DNA of 64,000 nucleotides, taken from NCBI GenBank assembly GCA_016789885.1, contig JAEUPZ010000026.1:1-64000 (forward strand). Direction: 5' to 3'. A model generated the notes under the pieces. That model searched no databases. It saw only the letters and a list, made by a program, of their open reading frames with translations, and had not been told where the DNA came from. Of the stretch, positions 17,798-26,592 are shown piece by piece. The stretch is from Chromatiales bacterium. Lineage in GTDB: Bacteria > Pseudomonadota > Gammaproteobacteria > Steroidobacterales > GCA-2729495. The stretch's first letter is position 1; the number at the start of each line of letters is the position of its first letter. The position numbers and the translations under genes were made by a program.

Positions 17798-19810
17798 TTG
17801 GCCGAGACCGCCCGCACCCTCTCCGTCACGCCGCCGGCGGAGCCTGCCGCTCCTGCCTGGACGCCCGACCAGTCGGCCGAGCTCTACCGGGTCGAGTCCT
17901 GGGGCGACTCGTTCTTCTACATCAACGAGCAGGGCCACGCCGCCGTGCGCCCGTTCGGTGACGAGCGGCTGGGCATCGACATCGTGCGGCTCACCGAAGA
18001 GCTGGAGCGCCGGCGCATCGGCTTCCCGGTGCTGGTGCGCTTCCAGGACGTGCTGCAGGCCCGCGTGCGCATGCTGAACGAGGCCTTCATCACGGCCATC
18101 GACGAGGCGGGCTACGGCAACCGCTACAACGGCGTCTACCCGATCAAGGTCAACCAGCTCCACGAGGTCGTCGAGGAGGTCATCGACGCCGGGCGCAAGT
18201 ACGGCATGGGCCTCGAGTGCGGGTCCAAGGCCGAGCTCATCGCCTGCCTGCCGCACCTTACCGACGACGGCATGCTGCTGGTCTGCAACGGCGTCAAGGA
18301 CCGCACGATGCTGTCGCTGATCCTCTCGGCGCAGCGGCTGAAGCTGAACGTCGTGCCGGTCATGGAGAAGTACGCCGAGTTCGAGGCCCTGCTGTCGCTG
18401 GCCGAGGCCCAGGGCGTGGTGCCGGTGCTCGGCGTGCGGGTGCGCCTCGCCACCCGTGGCTCCGGGCGCTGGGGCGAGTCCACGGGCTCGCGGTCGAAGT
18501 TCGGCCTGTCGGTGCCGGAGCTCATGCGCCTCGTGCGCGAGCTCGAGCGGCGGGGCTACCAGGACTCGCTGGCGCTGCTGCACTTCCACATCGGCAGCCA
18601 GATCGCAGACATCCAGGTGCTCAAGCGCGCGATCAAGGAGATCACCCAGATCTACGCGTCGCTGAAGCAGCGGGGCCTCGGCATCCGCTACATCGACTGC
18701 GGCGGCGGCCTCGGCGTCAGCTACGGGGCCGGGCACGCCCGGGCCGACTCCGGCGTGAACTACGGCCTGCAGGAGTACGCCAACGCCGTCGTCTACGCCA
18801 TGAAGGAAGTCTGCGACGACCAGGAAGTGCCGACGCCCATCATCGTCACCGAGTCGGGCCGGGCGCTGACGGCGCACCACTCGGTGCTGCTGGTGCCGGT
18901 CCTCGAGGGCAGCCGGCGCAACACCGCCGAGCCCGTCGAGCTGCCGGCCGAGCCGCACCAGTCCGTCGAGTCGCTGGCCAAGATCCTGCGCAACGTCCGT
19001 GACCCCGAGCAGGAGCCCGAGGAGCTCATCGAGGCCTACCACGACATCGAGGAGGTGCGCATCGAGGCCCGCACGCTCTTCAGCCTCGGATACCTCGCCC
19101 TCGACCAGCTGGCCGCTGTCGAGGACCTGTACTGGTCCATTGCGCGGGACCTCTACGAGCGCCTGCGTGCCGCCGAGCTCGACCCGACGCCGGCCGAGGT
19201 GCTCGAGCTCGAGGAGAAGCTCACCGACCGCTACCTCTGCAACTTCTCGGTGTTCCAGTCGATCCTCGACCACTGGGCCATCGACCAGTCGTTCCCCATC
19301 CTGCCCATCGACCGGCTCGACGAGCGGCCCGACCGCCGCGCCGTCATCGTCGACCTGACCTGCGACTCGGACGGCAAGGTGAGCCACTACATCTCGGCGC
19401 TGCCCGACAAGACTGCGCTGCCGGTGCACGCCACCGACGGCGACACGCCGTACTACCTCGGCTTCTTCCTGATGGGCGCCTACCAGGACATCATGGGCGA
19501 CACGCACAACCTGTTCGGGCGCGTGGCCGAGGTGCACGTGTACGCCGACGCCGAGGAGCCCGACAACTTCTGGATCGAGCGGGTGATCCCGGGGGCTGCG
19601 ATCCACGAGATGCTCGCCCAGGTGCAGTACTTCCCGAACGACCTGAACCGCCGCATGAGCGAGATCGTCAAGCGGAAGATCGACGCCGGCGTCATCCGGC
19701 CGAGCGTCGGCATGGATATCCTCGGCGCCTACACGGCCTGCTTCAACGACACCACCTACTGCGACGTCGGGGGCCCCGGCCTGTCGGCGCACCGCGAGCG
19801 GCCGGCATGA
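17798..19810 (+). CDS. speA: Biosynthetic arginine decarboxylase
   Basis: PLP enzyme making agmatine from arginine, first step of the pathway. The 670-residue product has the SpeA layout: TIM-barrel N-domain with PLP lysine in GVYPIKVNQ (Lys117), ECGSKAEL, FHIGSQIADI, YIDCGGGLGVSYG, and C-terminal YLCNFSVFQSILDHWAIDQSFPI. The start is a TTG at 17798 with TGAGGA upstream, since no ATG is available in frame nearby. It overlaps aguB by four bases (ATGA), a sign of translational coupling. Confidence 0.96.
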   Translation: MAETARTLSVTPPAEPAAPAWTPDQSAELYRVESWGDSFFYINEQGHAAVRPFGDERLGIDIVRLTEELERRRIGFPVLVRFQDVLQARVRMLNEAFITAIDEAGYGNRYNGVYPIKVNQLHEVVEEVIDAGRKYGMGLECGSKAELIACLPHLTDDGMLLVCNGVKDRTMLSLILSAQRLKLNVVPVMEKYAEFEALLSLAEAQGVVPVLGVRVRLATRGSGRWGESTGSRSKFGLSVPELMRLVRELERRGYQDSLALLHFHIGSQIADIQVLKRAIKEITQIYASLKQRGLGIRYIDCGGGLGVSYGAGHARADSGVNYGLQEYANAVVYAMKEVCDDQEVPTPIIVTESGRALTAHHSVLLVPVLEGSRRNTAEPVELPAEPHQSVESLAKILRNVRDPEQEPEELIEAYHDIEEVRIEARTLFSLGYLALDQLAAVEDLYWSIARDLYERLRAAELDPTPAEVLELEEKLTDRYLCNFSVFQSILDHWAIDQSFPILPIDRLDERPDRRAVIVDLTCDSDGKVSHYISALPDKTALPVHATDGDTPYYLGFFLMGAYQDIMGDTHNLFGRVAEVHVYADAEEPDNFWIERVIPGAAIHEMLAQVQYFPNDLNRRMSEIVKRKIDAGVIRPSVGMDILGAYTACFNDTTYCDVGGPGLSAHRERPA

Positions 19811-20700
19811 GCAGGGCCTCCACGCTGCCCGTCGCCCTGGTGCAGATGCGCTGTGGCGAAGACCCCGATGCCAACGTGGCGAAGGCGCTGTCGATGGCCC
19901 GCGAGGCGGCGGCCGGCGGGGCGAAGCTCGTCTGCCTGCCGGAGCTCTTCCGCAGCCGCTACTTCTGCCAGAGCGAGGACAGCGCCCACTTCGCGCTGGC
20001 CGAGCCCGTGCCCGGCCCGACCACCGAGGCCTTCGCGGCGCTGGCCGCCGAGTTCGACGTGACCCTCGTCGTGAGCCTGTTCGAGCGGCGTGCGCCGGGC
20101 CTCTTCCACAACACGGCGGCGGTGCTCGACGGGCGGCGGGGGTACGCGGGCAAGTACCGCAAGATGCACATCCCCGACGACCCGCGGTACTACGAGAAGT
20201 ACTACTTCACGCCGGGCGACCTGGGCTTCCGGTCCTTCGATACCGGCGCGGGCCCGGTGGGCGTGCTGGTCTGCTGGGACCAGTGGTACCCCGAGGCGGC
20301 CCGGCTCACGGCCCTGCAGGGGGCCGAGGTGCTGGTGTACCCCACGGCCATCGGCTGGCACGTCGAAGAGAAGGACGCCCTCGGCGAGGCCCAGCACGAC
20401 GCCTGGGAGCTGGCCCAGCGCGCCCACGCGGTGGCCAACGGCTGCTACGTCATCGCCATCAACCGCACGGGCTTCGAGCCCGACCCGACGGGCAAGGGCG
20501 GCATCGAGTTCTGGGGCCAGAGCTTCGTCGCGGCGCCCGACGGCCGCGTGCTGGTTCGCGGGCCGGCGGCGGAGGAGGCGATCCTGCGCCTCGACCTCGA
20601 CCGGGCCGCCATCGAGACGGCCCGCGTCGGCTGGCCGTTCCTGCGCGACCGGCGCATCGACGCCTACGAGGGGATCACGCGGCGCTTCGGCACCGACTGA
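19807..20700 (+). CDS. aguB: N-carbamoylputrescine amidase
   Basis: Nitrilase-fold hydrolase converting N-carbamoylputrescine to putrescine, CO2 and ammonia. The 297-residue product shows the Glu-Lys-Cys triad motifs: LVCLPELFRSRYFCQ (Glu), YRKMHIPDDPRYYEKYYF (Lys) and VLVCWDQWYPEAARL (Cys156). GTGKGGIEFWGQSF and the following segment are typical of AguB rather than other nitrilases. Completes arginine to putrescine within the same transcription unit; start overlaps the speA stop. Confidence 0.95.
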   Translation: MSRASTLPVALVQMRCGEDPDANVAKALSMAREAAAGGAKLVCLPELFRSRYFCQSEDSAHFALAEPVPGPTTEAFAALAAEFDVTLVVSLFERRAPGLFHNTAAVLDGRRGYAGKYRKMHIPDDPRYYEKYYFTPGDLGFRSFDTGAGPVGVLVCWDQWYPEAARLTALQGAEVLVYPTAIGWHVEEKDALGEAQHDAWELAQRAHAVANGCYVIAINRTGFEPDPTGKGGIEFWGQSFVAAPDGRVLVRGPAAEEAILRLDLDRAAIETARVGWPFLRDRRIDAYEGITRRFGTD

Positions 20701-20735
20701 CGGTCTTTACCAGGGAAACTCCAAGGGGATGCGCT

Positions 20736-22019
20736 ATGGGCCCGATTTGGCCTGGACTGCTCGCGGCCGCCTTATTGGCCTTCGCTGCTCCGGCGGCACC
20801 CGCCCCTGCAGACGACGATTTCGCCAGCGTCGTCGACAAGCTGATCGCCAGCGTCAATGATCCCCGTCAACCGCCGCTACGCGGAATCGACGACGAAGTC
20901 GTGGTCGGCTTGTCCCGCGACCTGGGGCGGCTGGGGCTTACCGACGAGCGAACACGTCTGTTCCGCGCCTTCGCACAGTCCCCCCGTTTCTCCCAGCTGA
21001 GTCCGCGGGTCCGCTCGCTGACGGCCATCTGGGTGCTGCGGGCGGATGCTGCGACCCTGTCGGAAAAGGACGCAGTCGTCCTGTTGCGTGCGGTCCGGGA
21101 GCCGAAGCGGTTCGTCGAGTTCCTCGCCATGCGGGACTACGCGGCTATCTGGCCGCTAGTCGAGACGCAGGTGGGTCCCGGCATGAGTCTCCTGCTGCAG
21201 GGTCAGGTCAATGACGCGCGCGACGGGCTGTCCCCGCGACGGGCGGACGACCGGGCGCGGTCCGACCTGGCCCTTGCCCGCTATCGGGCCGGAGAGTTCG
21301 ACGAGGCTGTGCAGCTTGCAGCGGAGATCGACCACCGGCCATCCCGCGTCAAGCGCCTCACCGAGGACCAGGCCTGGACCCTTAACACCGAGGCCTATGC
21401 CCTCGATGGCCTTGGCCGTCGTTCCGAAGGGGATGCGATCTTCGAGTTGCTGGCGGACATACCTTTACGCGCTAGCACCCCGTGGATCATCAATTTCCGG
21501 ATCAATCGCGCCCTCCGGCTGGTCGGTTACGGCGAGTGGGGGTCTGGACTCAAGGCTGCCGCGGCGGCCGAGGCCCTGGTGCCGAGCGGTAGTGTAGCCA
21601 TCATGGGGCGCACGCTGCTTGCGGGTGCGAGGGTATGCGCGTTGGCTGGGCTTGGGCGCGCAAGTGAGGCCGCTGCCGACCTGCGCTTCCTCGACGCGAA
21701 CCGCCAGTCGCAGCCGAAGCCTGCCGTCCAGGGCTTCCTTTGTGCCGGTGATGATGATCGCGCCGCCGCGCTCGCCATCGAGTCGTTACAGGACCCCGGG
21801 CGGAGAGACGAAATGGTGGCGCTGCTGCAGGGTCCTGCGTTCGAGTTGTTCTATCCGCCGGCTCCCGCACTGCCCGAGATCCGTCGCGCGCTCCGGTACC
21901 GGCCGGACGTTGCCGACGCCTTCGACCGCGTCGCGCGGGACATTCCCGCGGTATTCGCGCCACGTCCTGGCCTGGCAGCAACCGGGCAGGGCGAGGGCAC
22001 TTCCTCTAGCGGAAGATGA
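20736..22019 (+). CDS. Hypothetical exported protein, helical-repeat type
   Basis: Not recognised. The 427-residue product begins with a probable signal peptide (MGPIWPGLLAAALLAFAAPAAPAPADD). The rest is rich in Ala/Leu/Arg helices with a pattern like TPR or Sel1 repeats (SDLALARYRAGEFDEAVQLAAEID, TEAYALDGLGRRSEGDAIFELLA), but no motif names a function. Base composition is visibly lower in GC and codon use less biased than in aguB upstream. It overlaps the convergent TonB-domain gene by 14 bases. Start at the ATG 36 bases after aguB. Confidence 0.6.
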   Translation: MGPIWPGLLAAALLAFAAPAAPAPADDDFASVVDKLIASVNDPRQPPLRGIDDEVVVGLSRDLGRLGLTDERTRLFRAFAQSPRFSQLSPRVRSLTAIWVLRADAATLSEKDAVVLLRAVREPKRFVEFLAMRDYAAIWPLVETQVGPGMSLLLQGQVNDARDGLSPRRADDRARSDLALARYRAGEFDEAVQLAAEIDHRPSRVKRLTEDQAWTLNTEAYALDGLGRRSEGDAIFELLADIPLRASTPWIINFRINRALRLVGYGEWGSGLKAAAAAEALVPSGSVAIMGRTLLAGARVCALAGLGRASEAAADLRFLDANRQSQPKPAVQGFLCAGDDDRAAALAIESLQDPGRRDEMVALLQGPAFELFYPPAPALPEIRRALRYRPDVADAFDRVARDIPAVFAPRPGLAATGQGEGTSSSGR

Positions 22020-23058
22020 TCCTGTACTCCTGGCCGAGCGTGGGCACCGTACGGCCATCCTCCATGCGCGGCCTGTAGCGTGCCTGCCTGAAGGCCTTCA
22101 GGACCGGCGTTGGCAGGCTGGCGACGGGCAGGTCCTTGCGGAGGACGGCCACGTCTGCCAAATGGCCGTCGGCGCCGACAGTGAACGTGAACACGACCTC
22201 GCCCGTGGCGAAGAAGTCGCCGCCCTTGATTTGAGTGAACGGCTCGGGGGGAATGTTGATCCGCAGGGGCGCCGGCAGTGCAAACCGTTCGGCCGCGGCT
22301 TCGGCACCGTCCCGGCTGGCACCGGACAGGGTCCTCCATGCGGCCTCGTAGTGAGGCGCGCCGCTGCCGGCATCGGCGAAGACCACGGCGTAATCACCGA
22401 GTGCAATCTGGACTGTAGCCTTCAGGGCCGCATGGTCCGGCGCCTCATCGAAGTCGAGCGTCAGTGCCCGATCAAGTGCAGCCTTGGCTACGGCTGGCCT
22501 GGATGCGTAAGTGATGAACGTGTTGGCCAGGCGAACGAGCGGTATCGCCAGGTTCGCGCTGCGAGGGCCGAACGCCAGTTCGACAAGCCGAATGATCTCT
22601 TCGACTTGTTTGCGTTCCTCGGCGGGCTGCCCCGTTTGGGCGAACCAGTCCGCTGCGGCCAGCAGTCCGGGTAGGCGGTCGCCCGAGTCGGCCCCCAAAG
22701 CGGCCGCTTCCTCGCGCACCATGGCTTTTGCCGCGATGTTGCCGGTCGTGAACAACGACGCCCCCTCGAGCCGGGGAGCAACCTCGAGGATCCCCAGGTA
22801 AGCCCGCGATCGCTCACGGACCGGTATGCCCGGGGCCGCGGCCTCGGCCTTCAGGATGCTGCGGTACTGCCGGAGCGCCACGTCATACCGTCTGAGCGCA
22901 TACTCGGCCCTCGCTTGCCGCAACGCCTTGTCGAGGGCGGCTACGGCTGCAGGGTTTGCCACGCTCGCCGGGCCTTCGGCCGCACCCACCACCTGCGTGC
23001 CGCCCATGGCGATCGCGCAGAGCCATGCGATCAGGCCGGTCGTGCGGCGCAGGTACAT
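22006..23058 (-). CDS. Periplasmic protein with TonB C-terminal domain
   Basis: The 350-residue product has an N-terminal signal or anchor ([19 protein letters not shown]). A helical, TPR-like middle follows ([31 protein letters not shown]). The C-terminal TonB-type domain covers about 255-350 ([63 protein letters not shown]). There is no Pro-rich spacer and no ExbB/ExbD nearby, so it is unlikely to be a housekeeping TonB; such proteins are annotated as energy-transducer-like. Paired convergently with the 20736 gene and equally lower in GC. Confidence 0.75.
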   Translation of the reverse strand: MYLRRTTGLIAWLCAIAMGGTQVVGAAEGPASVANPAAVAALDKALRQARAEYALRRYDVALRQYRSILKAEAAAPGIPVRERSRAYLGILEVAPRLEGASLFTTGNIAAKAMVREEAAALGADSGDRLPGLLAAADWFAQTGQPAEERKQVEEIIRLVELAFGPRSANLAIPLVRLANTFITYASRPAVAKAALDRALTLDFDEAPDHAALKATVQIALGDYAVVFADAGSGAPHYEAAWRTLSGASRDGAEAAAERFALPAPLRINIPPEPFTQIKGGDFFATGEVVFTFTVGADGHLADVAVLRKDLPVASLPTPVLKAFRQARYRPRMEDGRTVPTLGQEYRIIFR

Positions 23059-23105
23059 GGTGGTGTGGCGTCGATCATGGGCCGCTACGCGACGGCCGCC
23101 GCCTG

Positions 23106-23462
23106 TCAGTGCGGCTCCCCGATGCCGTAGCGGCGGGCCAGGTACCGGCCGATGTCGGCGGGGCCCTGCAGGAATTCACGGCCGTTGGCTTCGCGCACGG
23201 CGAGGCCGGCAATGGCGTCCGGCGGCGTGCCCGGCGCCAGCACCAGCGCCGGCAGGCCCTGGTTCGCCGCACCGATCAGTTCGATGACGGCGGCCCGCGG
23301 TCGCGCAAAGCCGATGTATCTGACGTCGAGCTCCGCGCGAAGTGCCGGGTAGTAGCCGAGGATCCCTTCGACGGTGGCGCAGGCCGGGCAGTAGCAGCGC
23401 CGGCCCTCGGCCGTGAAGTCCGGCTCCAGCAGCAGCAGCGTGTCGCGTCCCGTGTTGGCCAT
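23106..23462 (-). CDS. DUF3088 family protein
   Basis: A 118-residue cytosolic protein that I recognise as DUF3088: [69 protein letters not shown]. The CYCPAC cluster (a CxxC in a thioredoxin-like context) and [14 protein letters not shown] suggest a thioredoxin/glutathione-transferase-like fold. No function is established for the family. Its start is only 12 bases from the divergently read photolyase start, so each promoter must overlap the other gene. Confidence 0.8.
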   Translation of the reverse strand: MANTGRDTLLLLEPDFTAEGRRCYCPACATVEGILGYYPALRAELDVRYIGFARPRAAVIELIGAANQGLPALVLAPGTPPDAIAGLAVREANGREFLQGPADIGRYLARRYGIGEPH

Positions 23463-23474
23463 GGCGCCCTAAAG

Positions 23475-24929
23475 ATGTCATCTGCCGCATCGCCTGTCAT
23501 CCACTGGTTCCGCCAGGACCTGCGCCTGGCCGACAACCCGGCCCTGCACGCGGCGGCGGCCACCGGGCCCGTGGTGCCGGTGTTCGTCTACGACGACAGT
23601 GGCCCCTGGGCGCCCGGCGGCGCCACCCGCTGGTGGCTCGACGGCAGCCTGCGAAGGCTCGACGAGGCGCTGCGCCGGCAGGGCTCGCGACTCGTCGTTC
23701 GGCGGGGCGACCCGGTCACGGAACTCGCGGCCGTGGCGGCGGCCACCGGGGCCCGGGCGGTCCACTGGACCCGGGCCTATGAGCCGGGCGAGCCGGCGCA
23801 GGAGCAGCGGCTGCGATCGGCGCTCGGCGCGCAGCTCGAGCTCCGCCGCTTCGCCGGGCGCCTGCTGCACGAGCCGGAGACGTTGCGGACGGGGGCCGGC
23901 AAGCCCTTCCAGGTCTTCACGCCGTTCTGGCGCGCGTGTCTGGCGGCGGCGGAGCCGCCGGCGCCGCTGCCTTCGCCGGCAAGCCTGGCCGTACCCGCCG
24001 CCTGGCCGGCGGGGCTCCTGGTGGACGACCTCGGTCTGCTGCCGCGCACTCCCGACTGGGCCGGCGGGCTACGGGCCGCCTGGGAGCCCGGCGAGGCTGC
24101 GGCCCTGGCGGCGCTTGGCCGCTACCTCGAGGGGCCTGCCGACCGTTACCGCGGCCAGCGCGACCTGCCGGGCATCACCGGCACCTCGCGCCTGTCGCCC
24201 TACCTGCACTTCGGCGAGATCGGCGTGCGCACGGTCTGGCACGCCACGCGGACCGCCATCGCCGCCGGCCTGCCGGCGGCCGAGGGCGAAGCCTTCCTCC
24301 GGGAGGTCGGCTGGCGGGAATTCTCGGCGCACCTGCTGTTCCACTTCCCGACGCTGCCCGACGTGCCGCTGCGGCCCGAGTTCGCCGCCTTCCCGTGGCA
24401 GCCCGACGCCGCCCTGGTCCGCGCCTGGCAGCGGGGCGAGACGGGCTATCCCATCGTCGATGCGGGCCTGCGCGAGCTGTGGACGACGGGCTGGATGCAC
24501 AACCGGGTGCGCATGATCGTCGCGTCGTTCCTCGTGAAGGACCTGCTGGTGCCCTGGCAGCAGGGCGAGGCCTGGTTCTGGGACACGCTGGTGGACGCGG
24601 ACCTCGCCAGCAATGCTGCCAGCTGGCAGTGGGTCGCCGGCTGCGGGGCCGATGCGGCGCCGTACTTCCGCGTGTTCAACCCGGTGCTGCAGGGGCGCAA
24701 GTTCGATGCGGCCGGGGACTACGTGCGCCGCTGGGTGCCGGAGCTGGCGCGCCTGCCGGCCGACCGCATCCACGCGCCCTGGGAGCTGCCGGCCGCGACG
24801 CTGGCGGCGGCCGGCGTGGTGCTGGGCCGGGACTACCCGGCGCCCGTCATCGACCACGGTGCCGCCCGGGCGCGGGCCCTCGACGCCTACGCGGCCCTGC
24901 GGGCCGGAAATCCGGGGACAGTTTCCTGA
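23475..24929 (+). CDS. phrB: Deoxyribodipyrimidine photolyase (class I)
   Basis: Light-driven repair of cyclobutane pyrimidine dimers using FAD. The 484-residue product has the photolyase N-domain ([20 protein letters not shown]) and the FAD domain: [71 protein letters not shown], and [30 protein letters not shown]. The last seven residues (GNPGTVS) and the stop are encoded by the left arm of a REP palindrome, so the original 3' end has been replaced or extended. No good Shine-Dalgarno is seen. Confidence 0.94.
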   Translation: MSSAASPVIHWFRQDLRLADNPALHAAAATGPVVPVFVYDDSGPWAPGGATRWWLDGSLRRLDEALRRQGSRLVVRRGDPVTELAAVAAATGARAVHWTRAYEPGEPAQEQRLRSALGAQLELRRFAGRLLHEPETLRTGAGKPFQVFTPFWRACLAAAEPPAPLPSPASLAVPAAWPAGLLVDDLGLLPRTPDWAGGLRAAWEPGEAAALAALGRYLEGPADRYRGQRDLPGITGTSRLSPYLHFGEIGVRTVWHATRTAIAAGLPAAEGEAFLREVGWREFSAHLLFHFPTLPDVPLRPEFAAFPWQPDAALVRAWQRGETGYPIVDAGLRELWTTGWMHNRVRMIVASFLVKDLLVPWQQGEAWFWDTLVDADLASNAASWQWVAGCGADAAPYFRVFNPVLQGRKFDAAGDYVRRWVPELARLPADRIHAPWELPAATLAAAGVVLGRDYPAPVIDHGAARARALDAYAALRAGNPGTVS

Positions 24930-24970
24930 TTTGCGCAATGCGCAAATCAGGAAACTGTCCCCGGATTTCC
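24906..24970. repeat. REP-like perfect 65-bp palindrome
   Basis: Two 32-base arms (24906-24937 and 24939-24970) are exact reverse complements around a single central A. The outer part contains GGGGACAG / CTGTCCCC and the inner part ATTTGCGCA / TGCGCAAAT. This architecture is that of REP elements mobilised by RAYT (IS200-like TnpA-REP) transposases. No RAYT gene is in the window. It provides the phrB stop codon and could act as a transcription terminator hairpin. Confidence 0.85.
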
Positions 24971-25083
24971 CCCATCGTCCGCGGGCCGGGTGAGGGGCGG
25001 GCGCGGCGCCGCGCCGCTGGCGCCGCCAGCCGGTTCGTCCGCTATGCTTCGGGGCCATCAAACCGGCATCCGGAGCACCGACC

Positions 25084-25443
25084 TTGGTCACCTACATCGC
25101 CACCATCTACGCCAAGCCCGGCCACGAGCTGGCCGTCACGAAGTTCTACCAGGACCTCGAGCCGCTGCTGCGCGAGGCGAAGGGCTACCACGGGCGCAAG
25201 ATCCTGCGGGCGCGCCCCGGCACCATGGAGGCCGAGGTGCGGCGGGTCATTCCGCCCGACCAGCTGAAGGGCCACCACGAAGACTCGCCGGGCGTGCACT
25301 TCATCATGATCGAGCAGTGGGACAGCGTGGCCGACCGGGTCGCCTTCTCCCGCGGCGCCTCGGCCCAGCGCACGAAGGAACTGATCCCCCACATCCTGCC
25401 GGCCCACTCCCACGAGTTCTACGAGGACGTGACCCCGGCCTGA
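25084..25443 (+). CDS. Small antibiotic-biosynthesis-monooxygenase-like protein
   Basis: A 119-residue protein with the look of a ferredoxin-like dimeric alpha/beta barrel (ABM) domain: VTYIATIYAKPGHELAVTKFYQDLEPLLREAKGYHGRKIL, then FIMIEQWDSVADRVAFSRGASAQR. ABM proteins are cofactor-free or haem-linked oxygenases or simply binders; no specific substrate can be given. TTG start at 25084 with GGAG upstream. REP-like repeats lie on both sides, and the molybdenum hydroxylase genes start 174 bases downstream, so a common pathway is possible but unproven. Confidence 0.6.
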   Translation: MVTYIATIYAKPGHELAVTKFYQDLEPLLREAKGYHGRKILRARPGTMEAEVRRVIPPDQLKGHHEDSPGVHFIMIEQWDSVADRVAFSRGASAQRTKELIPHILPAHSHEFYEDVTPA

Positions 25444-25471
25444 CCGGAAGCAACGGACGGACCCGTTGGGT

Positions 25472-25521
25472 CGGGGACAGCGTGCTGATTTACGCAATGC
25501 GCAATCAGTGAACTGTCCCCG
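25472..25521. repeat. Second, degenerate REP-like palindrome
   Basis: CGGGGACAG (25472-25480) and CTGTCCCCG (25513-25521) pair perfectly. The inner arms (ctgatt, acgca / tgcg, aatcag) pair with mismatches and one missing base. It is a diverged, shorter copy of the element at 24906-24970. A small CAACGG/CCGTTG hairpin at 25451-25468 abuts it. Confidence 0.75.
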
Positions 25522-25617
25522 CAATCCCCTGACGGCCGCAGGCCCCGGCCGCCACAGGGCGGCGGCGGCCGCGGGCGCACCGTGCGCCGGGCGGCCGGGG
25601 GAGCGCACAATCGCCGC

Positions 25618-26589
25618 ATGCTGCTGCCGGACCACGAGTTCCTGAAGCCCGCGAGCCTCGCCGAGGGGCTGGCGCTGCTGGCCGCGGGGCCCGGTGCCCG
25701 GGTGCTGGCCGGCGGTACCGACGTCGTCTTCAACATGCGCGGGCGGCTCTTCACGCCGCCGGCGGTCGTGTCGGTCCGCAGCCTGCCCGAGCTGCAGGGC
25801 CTGCACGAGCGTCCGGACGGCAGCCTCGACATCGGTGCGGGCTGCCGACTCACCGACCTGCTGGCCGACCCGCTGCTGGCCCGCCACCCGGCGCTGCGGA
25901 CGGCGCTGCGCGCGGTGGCCTCGCGGCACGTGCGCAACCTGGCGACGCTCGGCGGCAACCTCTGCCTCGACACCCGCTGCTGGTTCACCAACCAGAGCGA
26001 GGACTGGCGCGCGGCCCGCGGGCCCTGCCTCAAGACCGGCATCGACGCCTGCCACGCCCTCCACGGGTCGCCGGTGTGCGTGGCGCTGAACAACGCCGAT
26101 ACGCCGCCGGCGCTGATCGCCCTCGGTGCGACGGTGACGCTTGCCAGCGTGCGCGGCGAGCGGCAGGTGGCGCTGCGCGACTTCTACCGCGACGACGGCA
26201 TCGACCACACGGTGCGCCAGCCGGACGAGCTGCTGACCCGCGTGATCGTGCCGCCGACGACGGACCGCGTGGTGTTCCTCAAGGAGACGGCGCGGCAGGG
26301 CATGGACTTCGCCTACGGCACCATCGCCGCCCGGGCCGACGGCCACGGCGCACGTGCGGGCCGCATCACGCTGGTGCTCGGCTCGCTCACCACGGCACCC
26401 GTCGTCCTCGACGCGATCACCACCCGGCTCGTGGCCGACGGCCTCGGCGACGACGCCATCGATGCAGCCTGTGCCGGGCTGCGGGCGGCGCTGGGCCCGC
26501 TCACGAACCTGTACTCACCGGCGGCCTACAAGCGCGAGCTCGCCCGGACGCTGCTGCGCCGGGCCCTGCTGGCGCTGCGGGAGATGTAA
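25618..26589 (+). CDS. hcrB: FAD/[4Fe-4S] subunit of a molybdenum hydroxylase (4-hydroxybenzoyl-CoA reductase beta type)
   Basis: Electron-transfer subunit, 323 residues. The FAD motif VLAGGTDVVFNMR (about 29-41) and RNLATLGGNLCLDTRC are typical of the xanthine-dehydrogenase FAD subunit. Unlike the ordinary family it carries Cys121, Cys137, Cys145 and Cys154 (spacing C-x15-C-x7-C-x8-C) in the inserted loop WFTNQSEDWRAARGPCLKTGIDACH. As far as I recall, that is the loop binding an extra [4Fe-4S] cluster in 4-hydroxybenzoyl-CoA reductase. Followed after three bases by the [2Fe-2S] subunit. True substrate is inferred from this loop only. Confidence 0.85.
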   Translation: MLLPDHEFLKPASLAEGLALLAAGPGARVLAGGTDVVFNMRGRLFTPPAVVSVRSLPELQGLHERPDGSLDIGAGCRLTDLLADPLLARHPALRTALRAVASRHVRNLATLGGNLCLDTRCWFTNQSEDWRAARGPCLKTGIDACHALHGSPVCVALNNADTPPALIALGATVTLASVRGERQVALRDFYRDDGIDHTVRQPDELLTRVIVPPTTDRVVFLKETARQGMDFAYGTIAARADGHGARAGRITLVLGSLTTAPVVLDAITTRLVADGLGDDAIDAACAGLRAALGPLTNLYSPAAYKRELARTLLRRALLALREM

Positions 26590-26592
26590 CCG

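Noticed and set aside
20736..23058. Toxin-antitoxin or defence island
   Set aside because: Neither protein shows nuclease, toxin or defence domains; both have export signals. Only the compositional anomaly was kept.
22006..23058. Housekeeping TonB gene
   Set aside because: No Pro/Lys-rich periplasmic spacer and no exbB/exbD neighbours; only the C-terminal domain is TonB-like.
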